The notes: generated from the letters alone by a model not told the origin. Counted from the stretch's first letter, positions 9,301 to 17,259 are shown. The stretch is DNA of 64,000 bases from Pseudomonas congelans (GCF_900103225.1 NZ_FNJH01000004.1:396502-460501); one strand, 5' to 3'. Made by a program: numbers and translations.

Positions 9301-9456
9301 TCCGGCGCCCCCATCGCCCGCAGCGCAGCCGTCCTCGGCGCAGGTGTCGACCTGGGGTTGAGCGATACCTTGAGCGTAGGCCTGAGCTACGACGGTCAGG
9401 TGAGCAACGACGCATCGGACCAGTCGCTGAATGCTCGGGTGACATTGGCGTTTTAA
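6358..9456 (+). CDS. Autotransporter with PAP2 acid phosphatase passenger
   Basis: 1032 aa from the ATG at 6358, which opens a clean signal peptide (cleavage after VQA); the open frame runs up to 6277 but those residues look non-coding. The passenger begins with a PAP2-type phosphatase domain (about 30-320) with all three motifs: KSHYLYPRP (Kx6RP), FPSGHTNAAY (PSGH) and NRIEAGMHSPFD (Rx5Hx3D). Next come autotransporter-associated beta-strand repeats (about 430-620, GxGxLIKxGxGxLxLTGNxxYSG), a linker, and a C-terminal beta-barrel (about 755-1032) ending in NARVTLAF. The protein should expose or release a phosphatase at the cell surface. The final aromatic residue fits BAM-mediated insertion. 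It is monocistronic and divergent from the dioxygenase operon. Confidence 0.9.
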   Translation: MRSNKPVVHVMVSSLILSLLAVSVQAASRSSDNRINGVDLLSGFNTLWTTGATWDTGTPTVLGQSLLRRNLQIVVDRANSRTLAQETAAYFDDRRDQSYSAISGLGSLSDAYKAGAGAFTTITQFDDSNKTVKYDDKGNGAGSSSSALGKVVDLVGAVRNDASTTPAKSHYLYPRPWRQSLDGQSLAFVVAPSLRPAESTTPASDSGFPSGHTNAAYLSAYALAYAIPERFSELMLRASEIGDNRIEAGMHSPFDVMGGRITATYFAIDNLSNSANTQLRADARAQALAYFTAQCGGNVNNCMTAIDPATDRTSQHAQDKALYTARMTYGFDPVGPTNLAPVVPTNAEVLLETRFPYLDASQRREILATTELSSGYAVIDQSGGYGRLNLYVAGDGYGAFNSNVTVNMNASLGGYNAIDAWRNDISGSGALIKNGTGNLILTGNNTYSGGTLINGGTLTGHAQAFGSGTITDNATLVVDQSTNDTLANTLTGNGALIKRGVGSLNLTGNSSLSGATTLQAGRLAVNGNLGNSVVSVQQGATLGGNGTVGGINVAQGGTVAPGNSVGQLNVNGDVNLAQGSVYQVESDANGNADRIVASGRATINNSTLSLVEGGNWLAASRYSILSAAGGVSGAFAAVQTNFAFLTPTLNYTATDVGLTLDRNAQTFASLATTRNAKAVAQGLDSAGAGNALWRQVVQDDASTAQATFKALSNELHASTQSALIEDSRLVRNAMNGRMQQAQSAQAFGSTTQTLAGDASRGVVWTQAIGATGQTDSSRDASGLETRTSGLLFGADVPLDDTWRVGALAGFSNSSFDLRHASGSTDSDNYHLGVYGGAKWGQLGLRLGAVRTWHELTAKRTLDLPGSSEHFKEDYKAATNQVFGELGYTLEMGNAQLEPFANLAHVRLDTDAFDENSNAISLQNKSQDNHITFSTVGLRAATRLSAGSVVIKPNATLGWRRAYGDVTPESRSAFSGGDTFELSGAPIARSAAVLGAGVDLGLSDTLSVGLSYDGQVSNDASDQSLNARVTLAF

Positions 9457-9557
9457 GGCTGAAGCAACGGCAATTGGGCTGCTCTCTGTAGGGACGGAGA
9501 GCAGCCTGTCGAATCGATCAGGGGGCTAATCACTCTTGCGTTGGCCCTCGATTCCAT

Positions 9558-10805
9558 TCAACTCCAACCCTCGCCTTTTCGTTTCCCGGCCTCCCGATCA
9601 GCCTCAACAATAGCGGTCGGGAATGGGCTGCGTGCCTTTGCGAACCACCACAGGGCACCCGCCCCAATAACGCTCGTCAGCACGGCCAGCATCAGAATGA
9701 CCTGGCGGACGCCCAAGGGCGCTGCGAGCAGGGCCACCAGCAAACCCGCCAGAGGCTGCGACAGGTTGTTGAGCAACGTGATCACGCCCACTGTCTTGCC
9801 GAAGTCCTGAGGCGGTATCACCCGCTGCCGGAGGGTGCGCATGTAGACGTTGAACATCTTGTCGAAGCCGACGATCAACAGAAACCCCAGCGCATAGCCA
9901 ATCAGGTTCGGGCTCAGGGCGCTGATGAATGCCCCGGTCGCGATCATCGAAAAACCGACGCTACCCAGCACGCGCATAGGCAGAGCCACGCGGGCCAGGA
10001 AGAACAGGATCACGATGGTCGTCACCGCACCCGCCGCCTGCAGCCCGGCGTAGCTGTCTTTGCCGGCGCTGTACTCTCCGATCACCATGGCTGCCGAGGT
10101 CGCCAGCGTTACACCGACGATCAGGTTGACGCCTACTGCCAGCGTGATGATCTTTTTCAATTCCGTAAGGCTGCGGATATGCCCGAAGGCAATCCGTAAC
10201 GGCTGCAGCCAGATGTCCTGATGCTGCTCGAACACCTCCAGCGTGATACGGCTGAGACGTTGCCACGCGAGCATGCTCAGGTCTGCCAGCAGGAACAGGC
10301 CAGCGGTCAACAGTACGACCCAGTGCCAGGCCCACACTTCAAGCATCAGTGCCGCGACCAAGGGCCCGAGAACCAGCCCGGACTGGTCGGCAATCTGGGA
10401 ATAGGACAGCGTTCTGGTGTAGCTGTAATGCTGAAAGATATGCGGCATGAGCACTTCGCGCGCCATGATGCCTTGCGTGGTCAGCACCCCGCACAATGCC
10501 GACAGCACCACCAGCCATCCAATACCGCCAAAGATGGCGTAGAGCACCATCGCCAGCACGCACAGCGATGCCCGGTAGACCTGACTGATGTGCAGGATTT
10601 TGACTGGCGAGAACTTGTCGCAGAGGGCACCGCACAACGGAAACGCGAGAAACCTCGGTAGCGATTCGACGAAAAACGCCAGCCCCGCCCATGAAGCGCT
10701 GTTGGTGGTCTGGAACACCACCAGCGGCACAATGAACAATAGAATCTGATCCGCCAGCCTGGACAGGAAAAGCGAGATGAAGAAAGCGAGGTAATCCTTA
10801 CGCAT
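9558..10805 (-). CDS. MFS transporter (MFS_3-like efflux family)
   Basis: 415 aa from the ATG at 10803-10805, placed 7-8 nt after CAGGAG; an upstream in-frame start at 10856 lacks this. About twelve hydrophobic segments are visible, with the cytoplasmic loop 2-3 motif near residue 60 (GALCDKFSPVKIL) replacing the standard GxLaDrxGrr. The overall look is of drug or siderophore exporters related to enterobactin/macrolide efflux proteins. No regulator or biosynthetic gene is adjacent, so the substrate is unknown. Upstream lies the tandem repeat array; downstream the convergent autotransporter gene ends at 9456. Confidence 0.75.
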   Translation of the reverse strand: MRKDYLAFFISLFLSRLADQILLFIVPLVVFQTTNSASWAGLAFFVESLPRFLAFPLCGALCDKFSPVKILHISQVYRASLCVLAMVLYAIFGGIGWLVVLSALCGVLTTQGIMAREVLMPHIFQHYSYTRTLSYSQIADQSGLVLGPLVAALMLEVWAWHWVVLLTAGLFLLADLSMLAWQRLSRITLEVFEQHQDIWLQPLRIAFGHIRSLTELKKIITLAVGVNLIVGVTLATSAAMVIGEYSAGKDSYAGLQAAGAVTTIVILFFLARVALPMRVLGSVGFSMIATGAFISALSPNLIGYALGFLLIVGFDKMFNVYMRTLRQRVIPPQDFGKTVGVITLLNNLSQPLAGLLVALLAAPLGVRQVILMLAVLTSVIGAGALWWFAKARSPFPTAIVEADREAGKRKGEGWS

Positions 10806-10891
10806 GGAGAACTCCTGTATGCCGGGACGTGCGTCGCTATTGACCGAGCCAGGCATTGGAGCTTATTGGATTTGCGTGCGTCATGCTCAAA

Positions 10892-11490
10892 GAGGACGCA
10901 GAGCGTCCAGAACGGCATACCCACGCGGAGCATGGGTACGATAGTGTTTGCCCGTACAACAGCGCCCCACCCGTTCCGCGATCTTCCTGACGACTATCGT
11001 TCCTCACGCTCCAGCGTGGGAATGCCTTTCGTGACGCTCTGCGTCACACATCTGTGCCGCGCCGTACATTCAAGATCGGACGCAGAGCGTCCAGAACGGC
11101 ATACCCACGCGGAGCATGGGCACGGTAGTGTTTGCCCGTACAACAGCGCGCCACCCGTTCCGCGATTTCCCTGACGACTATCGTTCCTCACGCTCCGGCG
11201 TGGGAATGCCTTTCGTGACGCTCTGCGTCACACATCTGTGCCGCGCCGCACATTCAACATCGGACGCAGAGCGTCCAGAACGGCATACCCACGCGGAGCA
11301 TGGGTACGATAGTGTTTGCCCGTACAACCTCGCGCGCCATCCGTTCCGCGATCTCCCTGACGACTATCGTTCCTCACGCTCCGGCGTGGGAATGCCTTTC
11401 GTGACGCTCTGCGTCACACATCTGTGCCGCGCCGCACATTCAACATCGGACCGTCCAGACCGGCATGCGACGCGGAGCGTCGCACGATAG
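10892..11490. repeat. Tandem array of a 184-bp unit built from extragenic inverted repeats
   Basis: The start sequence GACGCAGAGCGTCCAGAACG recurs at 10895, 11079 and 11263, exactly 184 bp apart, and a shortened fourth copy begins at 11449. Each unit has a left arm (GACGCAGAGCG ... GATAGTG), a spacer with GTTTGCCCGTACAAC, and an inverted right arm (CTATCGTTCCTCACGCTCC ... TGACGCTCTGCGTCA). Copies differ by only a few bases, so the amplification is recent. The array lies between the divergently oriented start of the MFS gene and the 3' end of a metQ-like gene, about 20 bp past the latter's stop codon. Confidence 0.92.
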
Positions 11491-11513
11491 TTGGGGGAAC
11501 GAGAGTCAGTGGG

Positions 11514-12296
11514 TCAGAACGCAGGCAGTACCGCGCCGTCGTACTTCTTGTTGATGAAGTCTTTCACTTCCTGGCTGGTCAGCGCTTTCGACAGTTTCTC
11601 GATGGCGTCGGTGTGGGCGTTGTCTTCGCGGGTCACGAGGAAGTTCACGTAAGGCGAATCCGAACCTTCGATGATCAGCGCGTCTTTCTTCGGATTGAGC
11701 TTGGCTTCCAGCGCGTAGTTGGTATTGATCAGCGCGAGGTCAACCTGGCTCAAGGCGCGTGGCAGTACAGCCGATTCCAGTTCGCGGAACTTGAAATTCT
11801 TCGGGTTGCTGGCGATGTCTTTCGGCGTGGACAGTGCGTTTTTCGGATCCTTCAGGGTGATCAGGCCGTTCTTGTCCAGCAGGATCAGCGCACGCCCGGC
11901 GTTGCTGCCTTCGTTCGGAATGGCAATGGTTGCGCCTTCAGGCAGATCTTTCACGCTCTTGTACTTTTTCGAGTAGCCGCCGAACGGTTCGACGTGTACA
12001 CCAACGCCGGTCACCAGGTTGGTACCTTTACCCTTGTTGAAGCCATCCAGGTAAGGCTTGGTCTGAAAGTAGTTGGCGTCCAGACGCTTTTCGCTCAACT
12101 GGACGTTCGGCTGAACGTAGTCAGTGAAGACCTTGATCTCCAGGTCCACACCTTCCTTGGCCAGCGTCGGCTGGATCAACTTGAGGATTTCCGCATGCGG
12201 TACAGGCGTTGCGCCGACTACCAGCTTTTCACCTGCGTGAGCCAGGCCAATCGAGAACACAGCCGCCAGGGCGGTCAGCAAAAACGTCTTTTTCAT
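11514..12296 (-). CDS. metQ: MetQ/NlpA-family substrate-binding protein (stand-alone copy)
   Basis: 260 aa with an ordinary Sec signal peptide (cleavage AHA-G) and no lipobox. The mature protein starts GEKLVVGATPVPHAEILKLI and contains DLEIKVFTDYVQPNVQL, VDLALINTNYAL and the C-terminal DGAVLPAF, hallmarks of D/L-methionine-binding MetQ proteins. It is roughly 70 percent similar by eye to the MetQ at 54878-55651, which sits in a full metNIQ operon; here no permease or ATPase adjoins. It may feed the distant MetNI or bind a different sulfur compound such as a methionine derivative. It lies 202 bp downstream of a sigma-54 activator gene, on the same strand. Upstream 12297-12498 is AT-rich and probably holds its promoter. 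Confidence 0.85.
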   Translation of the reverse strand: MKKTFLLTALAAVFSIGLAHAGEKLVVGATPVPHAEILKLIQPTLAKEGVDLEIKVFTDYVQPNVQLSEKRLDANYFQTKPYLDGFNKGKGTNLVTGVGVHVEPFGGYSKKYKSVKDLPEGATIAIPNEGSNAGRALILLDKNGLITLKDPKNALSTPKDIASNPKNFKFRELESAVLPRALSQVDLALINTNYALEAKLNPKKDALIIEGSDSPYVNFLVTREDNAHTDAIEKLSKALTSQEVKDFINKKYDGAVLPAF

Positions 12297-12498
12297 GCAA
12301 TGTCCTTAACGAAATCCGAGAGCGTCATCCAGAAATGACGCCTTATTATTCAATGGTTTGCCACAGCTGTCCGAGCCCTGCGACATCACGCTGACATTAC
12401 CGGTGTTTTATATTCCGATAAAATACTTTTTAATCGAGTGCTTATGCTTTTTTGCATCGGCATCTACTGTACCTCATCACAACCGCTCTGGGGCGGGC

Positions 12499-13449
12499 TC
12501 AAGCGGGACGCCGATCCAGCTCCGAGGTGACTGTTTCAAGCAATTGCCTGAGCGCGGAAAGCTGCCGGCGATCACCACCTTTAAGCAATAGCTGCGTCTG
12601 ACGCTCGATCAGAACCAACGGATCGGCGATGTCCGGCAGATTGATATCGTGTGCGCGAATTTCATCACCGCTGCTGACCAGCAAGGCAAAGTGAATGACA
12701 TTCTCCAGTTCACGGGTATTGCCGGGCCAGCTATGGGCCTCCAGCGTGCGCTGCGCATCCTCGCTGATCAGTTGCACCGGCAGGTTCAGACGCTGGCTGT
12801 AGATCCCGACAAAATACTCGGCCAACGGCAGGATGTTGCCCGGCTGCTCGCGCAACGCAGGCAGATCGAGGCGGCCCTCGCTCAGGTAATGATAAAGACG
12901 CTCGTGGAATTTCCCGGCAGCCACGGCCTGCGCCAGATCGATGCTGGTGGCGGCGACCAGACGCACATCGACCGGGCTCGGCTGCTGCGCGCCCACTCGC
13001 GTGACTTCGTGATTTTCAAGGGCCGCAAGCAGCTTGACCTGGATCGGCAGCGGCAGGTCGCCGATCTCGTCCAGGTACAAGGTGCCCCCATTGGCCGAAC
13101 CGAACCAGCCTGCGCGGCTGCTGACCGTTCCACTGTGGGCTCCGGCGGTATAGCCGAACAATTCGGCGTCGGCATACGTCGGGCTGATGGCACCGCAGTT
13201 CACCGAAACGAACAGACCCGAGCGATCACTGCCGCGATGAATATGCCTGGCCAGCAATTCCTTGCCGGTCCCGGACTCGCCACGGATCAGTACCGGTAGA
13301 GAACGGGGAGCCAGTTGCTCCATTTCTTCACGCAATTGGCGCGAGCGTGGGTCGATGAACACCAGCGCCTTGGCGCGAATGCTCAGTGGGCTTTTTTCCG
13401 CATCGGGAAAGGTCAGCAGCGGCTGCCCAAAGTTTTCGTGAAGGCTCAT
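12499..13449 (-). CDS. Sigma-54-interacting AAA+ activator lacking an N-terminal sensor and a visible HTH
   Basis: 316 aa from the ATG at 13447-13449, 7 nt after GGGAG. The AAA+ domain shows Walker A GESGTGKE, Walker B GGTLYLDEIGDLPL, and the arginine-finger region ERLYHYLSEGRLDLPALRE. The loop that normally reads GAFTGA, which contacts sigma-54, is here GAHSGT. The C-terminus ends at LLETVTSELDRRPA without a Fis-type helix-turn-helix, and no other frame downstream supplies one. Members of this look (SfnR-like) control organosulfur use in Pseudomonas, which would suit the following metQ-like gene. That assignment is inference. It could be an enhancer-independent activator or a degenerate regulator. 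Confidence 0.75.
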   Translation of the reverse strand: MSLHENFGQPLLTFPDAEKSPLSIRAKALVFIDPRSRQLREEMEQLAPRSLPVLIRGESGTGKELLARHIHRGSDRSGLFVSVNCGAISPTYADAELFGYTAGAHSGTVSSRAGWFGSANGGTLYLDEIGDLPLPIQVKLLAALENHEVTRVGAQQPSPVDVRLVAATSIDLAQAVAAGKFHERLYHYLSEGRLDLPALREQPGNILPLAEYFVGIYSQRLNLPVQLISEDAQRTLEAHSWPGNTRELENVIHFALLVSSGDEIRAHDINLPDIADPLVLIERQTQLLLKGGDRRQLSALRQLLETVTSELDRRPA

Positions 13450-13532
13450 GACACACTCCCGCCTGAGCCCTTGCAAAGGCTCAAGCGTTTAAAAAGACGG
13501 GACCCGGTGAGTCCGATAAACAAACTGCCCGG

Positions 13533-14114
13533 TCATGCGCGACGACGCGCGTGTTGCTCCAGACGATTCTGCAGGCGGTACAGGTAGGCGAAGCCCTGCT
13601 CCCAGCGTTGATGGCCGGACTTGACGTTGATATGCCCGGCCTGACTCAGAAAGCCGATCTCGGCACCCCAATGACGTGCCATCTCCATCGCACGCTGGGA
13701 GCTGACCGCAGGATCGTTGTCAGAGCTGACAATCTGTGTCGGAAACGGCAACAGGTCGGCAGGGATCGGCGCAAAATTACGCAATGCAGGCGGGCAATTC
13801 GGACGCTCGACGTCGGCCGGTGCCACCAACAGTGCGCCCTGCACCTGACGCAAGGTGTCCAGCGGCGCGAGTCGGGCCCAGTGCGCGACCGTGACGCAGC
13901 CCAGGCTGTGCGCGATCAGGATCACGGGCGTGTCATGCGCGGCAATCGTGCGCTGCAACTCGCCGACCCAGTCTTCACGCCGTGGCTTGAGCCAGTCGGC
14001 CTGCTCCACACGTGTGCTGTTGGGCAGGCTGTTCTGCCAGTGGGTCTGCCAATGATCATCAGGAGACCCTTGCCAGCCTGGCACGATCAGATACCGGATC
14101 GACTCGTTATGCAT
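13533..14114 (-). CDS. RBBP9/YdeN-type alpha/beta serine hydrolase
   Basis: 193 aa, the usual size for this small cytoplasmic family. Features in order: the N-terminal YLIVPGWQGSPDDHWQTHW typical of the family, the nucleophile elbow HSLGC (Ser near residue 69), the acid in SSDNDP, and the histidine in SQAGHIN. The catalytic triad is therefore complete. The start follows a strong AGGAGG site. It lies 83 bp upstream of the sigma-54 activator gene on the same strand and may be in its transcript. Substrates of this family are mostly unknown; a carboxylesterase activity is likely. Confidence 0.85.
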   Translation of the reverse strand: MHNESIRYLIVPGWQGSPDDHWQTHWQNSLPNSTRVEQADWLKPRREDWVGELQRTIAAHDTPVILIAHSLGCVTVAHWARLAPLDTLRQVQGALLVAPADVERPNCPPALRNFAPIPADLLPFPTQIVSSDNDPAVSSQRAMEMARHWGAEIGFLSQAGHINVKSGHQRWEQGFAYLYRLQNRLEQHARRRA

Positions 14115-14228
14115 GGATTCGCCTCCTGCATGTATGCGTTCATGAGGCGAGTATAGGGATGGAAGTTATATTCGCTAAGGAATAAGAAGCTATTTGTTAA
14201 TTCCCAAAACGAATATCAGCTGATAGAC

Positions 14229-14268
14229 AAAAAAAGAGGCCACTCCCTGCCTTCGAGGAACGGCCTCT
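14229..14268 (-). terminator. Rho-independent terminator of the MFS gene 14328-15638
   Basis: Read on the minus strand, AGAGGCC pairs with GGCCTCT across a 20-nt loop and is followed by seven T residues. It lies 60 bp past the MFS stop codon. The plus strand has few T residues after the stem, so the signal is mainly leftward. Confidence 0.85.
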
Positions 14269-14327
14269 AATAAAAATCACTTTCAGGGCAAAGAATATCC
14301 ACGCTTCATTACAGGATTACGACGGCC

Positions 14328-15638
14328 TCAGGTTGCAGGCACAGTACGCGGGCCCTGCTCGCCCGAAGTCAGCGGCACTGGCTCGTCGTTCTGCGGGACT
14401 TCACGGGCAACGTTCCACACCACGATCGCAGCGATAATGTCGAAGATCGCCAGCACCACGAACAGCGGGCTGTAGCCGATTTTGGTGACCAGCACGCCGA
14501 AGACCATGGTGAACGCCGCCGCCCCGAAAAAGCCGAACATTCCGCCCATCCCGGTCGCTGTGGCCACCTCGTTTTTGCCGAATGAATCCGAGGTGATCGA
14601 ATACAGCGCGCCCGACAGGGTCTGGTGGGCAAAGCCGCCGATGCACAGTAAGGCGATGGCGGTGTAGGGGCTCTCGACCAGCCCGATGCACGCGGGTCCG
14701 ATCATGCATGAGCAGCCAAACAGCATGACCATCTTGCGCGAGGTGAACAGCGATACCTTGCAGTACTTGTGGAACAACGGGCTAAGGTAGCCGCCCAGTA
14801 CACAGCCGATATCAGCCGCCAGAAACGGCAGCCAGGCGAACATCGCGACTTCCTTGATGTTCATGTGGCGCTCGGTCATCAGGTACAGCGGAATCCACGC
14901 ATTGAAGGTCTGCCAGGCAGGCTCGGAAAGGATTCGCGCCGAGGCAATCGCGTAGAAATTACGGTTTTTGAACAGTCGCTTCCAACTGCCTTTCTGGGCG
15001 GGTGCATCCTTCAGACGTGCTTCCTGGCCGCTGAGGATGTAGTCACGTTCTGCATCGCCCAGACGCTTCTGATCGCGCGGATGCTTGTACAGCAGCAGCC
15101 ACAGGCCGCTCCAGACAATCCCCAGACCGCCGACAATCAGGAACGCCAGCTCCCAGCCACTCTGCAGGATGGCCCAGACCACCAGCGGGGGCGCAAGCAA
15201 TGCGCCGAACGACGAACCGATATTGAACCAGCCGATGGCCACCGAGCGCTCTTTGGCCGGAAACCATTCGGTGGTCGCCTTGACGCCTGCCGGCAGCCCC
15301 GCCGCCTCGGTCAGGCCGAGCATGCCGCGGAAGATCGCCAGACTCTGCCAGCCGGTCGCGAATGCGGCGGCAGCGCAGGCAGCAGACCAGGCGATGGCGA
15401 AGATTGCAAAGCCCATCTTGGTGCCGATCGCGTCGATGATGTAGCCCGCCACGGGCTGCATGATGGCGTAGCACAGTTGCCAGGCGACAACGATGTGCGC
15501 GTACTGCTCGGTGGAAATGCTCAGCTCGCTCATGAGCGTCGGTGCTGCGACGGACAGCGTGTTGCGTGCCAGGTAGTTGACGACCAGGCCAGCTGTTACC
15601 AGCCCCACCATCCACCACCGAATGCCTTTTATCTTCAT
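14328..15638 (-). CDS. MFS transporter, ExuT-like hexuronate/anion:cation symporter family
   Basis: 436 aa with twelve predicted membrane helices. The first helix and following loop (RWWMVGLVTAGLVVNYLAR NTLS) and the helix-4 motif FRGMLGLTEAAGLPAGVKA, then EWFPAKERSVAIGWFNIGSS, are typical of the anion:cation symporter family that takes up galacturonate, glucuronate or glucarate. The start has a GGTGAAGAG site directly upstream. No catabolic gene is adjacent, so hexuronate import is a family-based guess. A plant-associated pseudomonad would use it on pectin breakdown products. A clear terminator follows at 14229-14268. Confidence 0.8.
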   Translation of the reverse strand: MKIKGIRWWMVGLVTAGLVVNYLARNTLSVAAPTLMSELSISTEQYAHIVVAWQLCYAIMQPVAGYIIDAIGTKMGFAIFAIAWSAACAAAAFATGWQSLAIFRGMLGLTEAAGLPAGVKATTEWFPAKERSVAIGWFNIGSSFGALLAPPLVVWAILQSGWELAFLIVGGLGIVWSGLWLLLYKHPRDQKRLGDAERDYILSGQEARLKDAPAQKGSWKRLFKNRNFYAIASARILSEPAWQTFNAWIPLYLMTERHMNIKEVAMFAWLPFLAADIGCVLGGYLSPLFHKYCKVSLFTSRKMVMLFGCSCMIGPACIGLVESPYTAIALLCIGGFAHQTLSGALYSITSDSFGKNEVATATGMGGMFGFFGAAAFTMVFGVLVTKIGYSPLFVVLAIFDIIAAIVVWNVAREVPQNDEPVPLTSGEQGPRTVPAT

Positions 15639-15721
15639 CTCTTCACCCTGTTTATTTTTAGATTGGCGATGAGCGTCCCGCGGCCAAGACCGTGAGGCGG
15701 CTGGTTTTATGTAACTTCAGA

Positions 15722-15961
15722 TTACGGTTTCTGCAGAAGACTTTTAGGCGCTTTCCGCCGACGTTCATGCGTAAAAATAGACTTTTCGCACGAAGGGCAC
15801 GCTTTTATGGCCTGAGAATTCAGACTGATCATCGGGTTGTTACTCTTTGAATTATTTTTGTGGTTGTAATTTTCTTCGAGTCTTATGTCGTCGTACAACA
15901 TGATGCACTTATAGCCATTTGACATTCCGGTGTCAAATGACAGAAATGCTCTGACCTGCAT
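15722..15961 (-). CDS. Possible small hypothetical protein
   Basis: A 79-codon open frame with an Asn-rich middle and a CPSCEKS pair of cysteines followed by a basic tail. Base composition in this stretch is AT-rich relative to its neighbours. No strong ribosome site is visible. It may equally be non-coding upstream DNA of the MFS gene; I keep it only as a candidate. Confidence 0.2.
   Translation of the reverse strand: MQVRAFLSFDTGMSNGYKCIMLYDDIRLEENYNHKNNSKSNNPMISLNSQAIKACPSCEKSIFTHERRRKAPKSLLQKP
15916..15939. promoter_or_regulatory. Perfect 9-bp inverted repeat, candidate operator
   Basis: CATTTGACA and TGTCAAATG are exact reverse complements separated by six bases (TTCCGG). It lies 278 bp upstream of the MFS start and 310 bp upstream of the AraC-family gene on the other side. 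The spacing and symmetry suit a dimeric regulator (half-site centres about 15 bp apart). No T-run follows, so it is not a terminator. Confidence 0.45.
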
Positions 15962-16248
15962 CAGCGATGGGTTAGCGGAGCGTTGAGAACATCAAGGAGC
16001 TTTTACGTTATACGACGACTGCGCAATAGGCGCCTGCGGATAGCTCGTTTGGGCCTATCGGACACCGCTCAGTGTTCACAGCGCGGACTATTTTCGGGGT
16101 GATGACAAGAAACGTGTCCTGGCACTTGCACAACTGTCATAAATGCTCTCATTCTTGAAGCTGGCGTCAGGCAAGCGGGTTGCCCGGTGAGACCTTGTCG
16201 ACACGGGCCTGACGCTGAAGTCACCTCATGTCAGGAAGAGGCGTGCGC

Positions 16249-17241
16249 ATGCCTGAGCCAAGCAGTCTCGCCAGCTGGACCCCCGCTCTGCGCAAGCAGC
16301 TAACTGCCTTGGGCATGGACAGTGATGCGTTGTGCCAGAGCGCGGGCATTGACCTGAACAGGCTGAGTGAACCCGATGCGCAATTCTCACCGGATGTCAC
16401 CGCCACGCTCTGGCAACGTGCAGTGCAAGCCAGCCTTGACCCGGCCTTGGGTTTGCGCGTTTCACGCTTCGTCAGCCCGACGGCGTTTCATGCGCTGGGC
16501 TACACGCTGGTGGCCAGCGGATCACTGCGTGAAGTTTTCGAGCGCATTGTGCGTTACCGCTCGATGGCCGAGGACTCTCTGGAACTGGATTTCAGAACCG
16601 TCGGCGAACGTTATGAATTCCGCTTCGGTACACCGCCATCCTGTCAGTCACCGGTTCATGAGCTGCTGGATGCATTTGCCGCCATTTACGTGCGTACCTG
16701 CCGCAATCGGTTGGGACGGGGCTATGCGCCGCTCGCGGTGCATCTGCAACGTCCGGCACCCAAGGACCCGCGGCCTTGGTACGATTTGTTTCGGTCACCG
16801 GTCATGTTTGCGGCGCAGGAGAACTTGCTGGAGTTTGGCGGTGATCAATTCGACAGCCACCTGGATGACGGCCCGGTGCAGCTGAACGGTCAGGAATCCC
16901 AAGGGGATCCGTTACCGTCACTGATCTGGGAACAGCGCGTACGCTCGGCCATAGAAACGCTGCTGCCGGACGGCGAACCCACCGTCAAGAGCATCGCCGA
17001 AGCCCTGCACCTGAGCACGCGCAGCCTGCAGCGCCATCTGGCCGACGAGGGCTGCTGCTATGACCTGCTGCTCAATCAGTGCCGCCAGAACCTGGCGCTG
17101 CTGCACATGAACGATCAGCAAAGCTCGCTGAACGAAATCGCCTACCTGCTGGGTTTTTCCGACACCGACTGCCTGAGCCGCGCCTTCAAACGCTGGACCG
17201 GGCTGACACCGGAACAGTACCGCAGCGCCGTGGTGCGCTGA
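16249..17241 (+). CDS. AraC-family regulator with arabinose-binding-like (PF12625) domain
   Basis: 330 aa from the ATG at 16249, 9 nt after AGGAAG; the first frame start at 16228 has nothing upstream. Residues 20-200 resemble the N-terminal ligand domain of OruR/ArgR-like AraC regulators (AFHALGYTLVASGSLREVFE). Residues 240-328 form two helix-turn-helices: SIAEALHLSTRSLQRHLADEG and the signature LNEIAYLLGFSDTDCLSRAF, ending WTGLTPEQYR. It should be a ligand-responsive activator. Its target is not adjacent on the right, where only repeats and ubi genes follow; the divergent MFS gene at 15638 is a possible target. Confidence 0.85.
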   Translation: MPEPSSLASWTPALRKQLTALGMDSDALCQSAGIDLNRLSEPDAQFSPDVTATLWQRAVQASLDPALGLRVSRFVSPTAFHALGYTLVASGSLREVFERIVRYRSMAEDSLELDFRTVGERYEFRFGTPPSCQSPVHELLDAFAAIYVRTCRNRLGRGYAPLAVHLQRPAPKDPRPWYDLFRSPVMFAAQENLLEFGGDQFDSHLDDGPVQLNGQESQGDPLPSLIWEQRVRSAIETLLPDGEPTVKSIAEALHLSTRSLQRHLADEGCCYDLLLNQCRQNLALLHMNDQQSSLNEIAYLLGFSDTDCLSRAFKRWTGLTPEQYRSAVVR

Positions 17242-17259
17242 TGGGGGGCACACCCTCTT

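Noticed and set aside
10892..11490. CRISPR array
   Set aside because: The regular 184-bp periodicity comes from long near-identical tandem units with internal inverted arms; there are no short repeats with unique spacers and no cas genes.
12297..12498. Sigma-54 promoter before the metQ-like gene
   Set aside because: A TGGCA ... TTGA pair is present on the minus strand but its spacing is one base short and the GC of the -12 element is absent.
16110..16135. Sigma-54 promoter before the AraC gene
   Set aside because: TGGCAC is present at about 16121 but no TTGC follows at the right distance.
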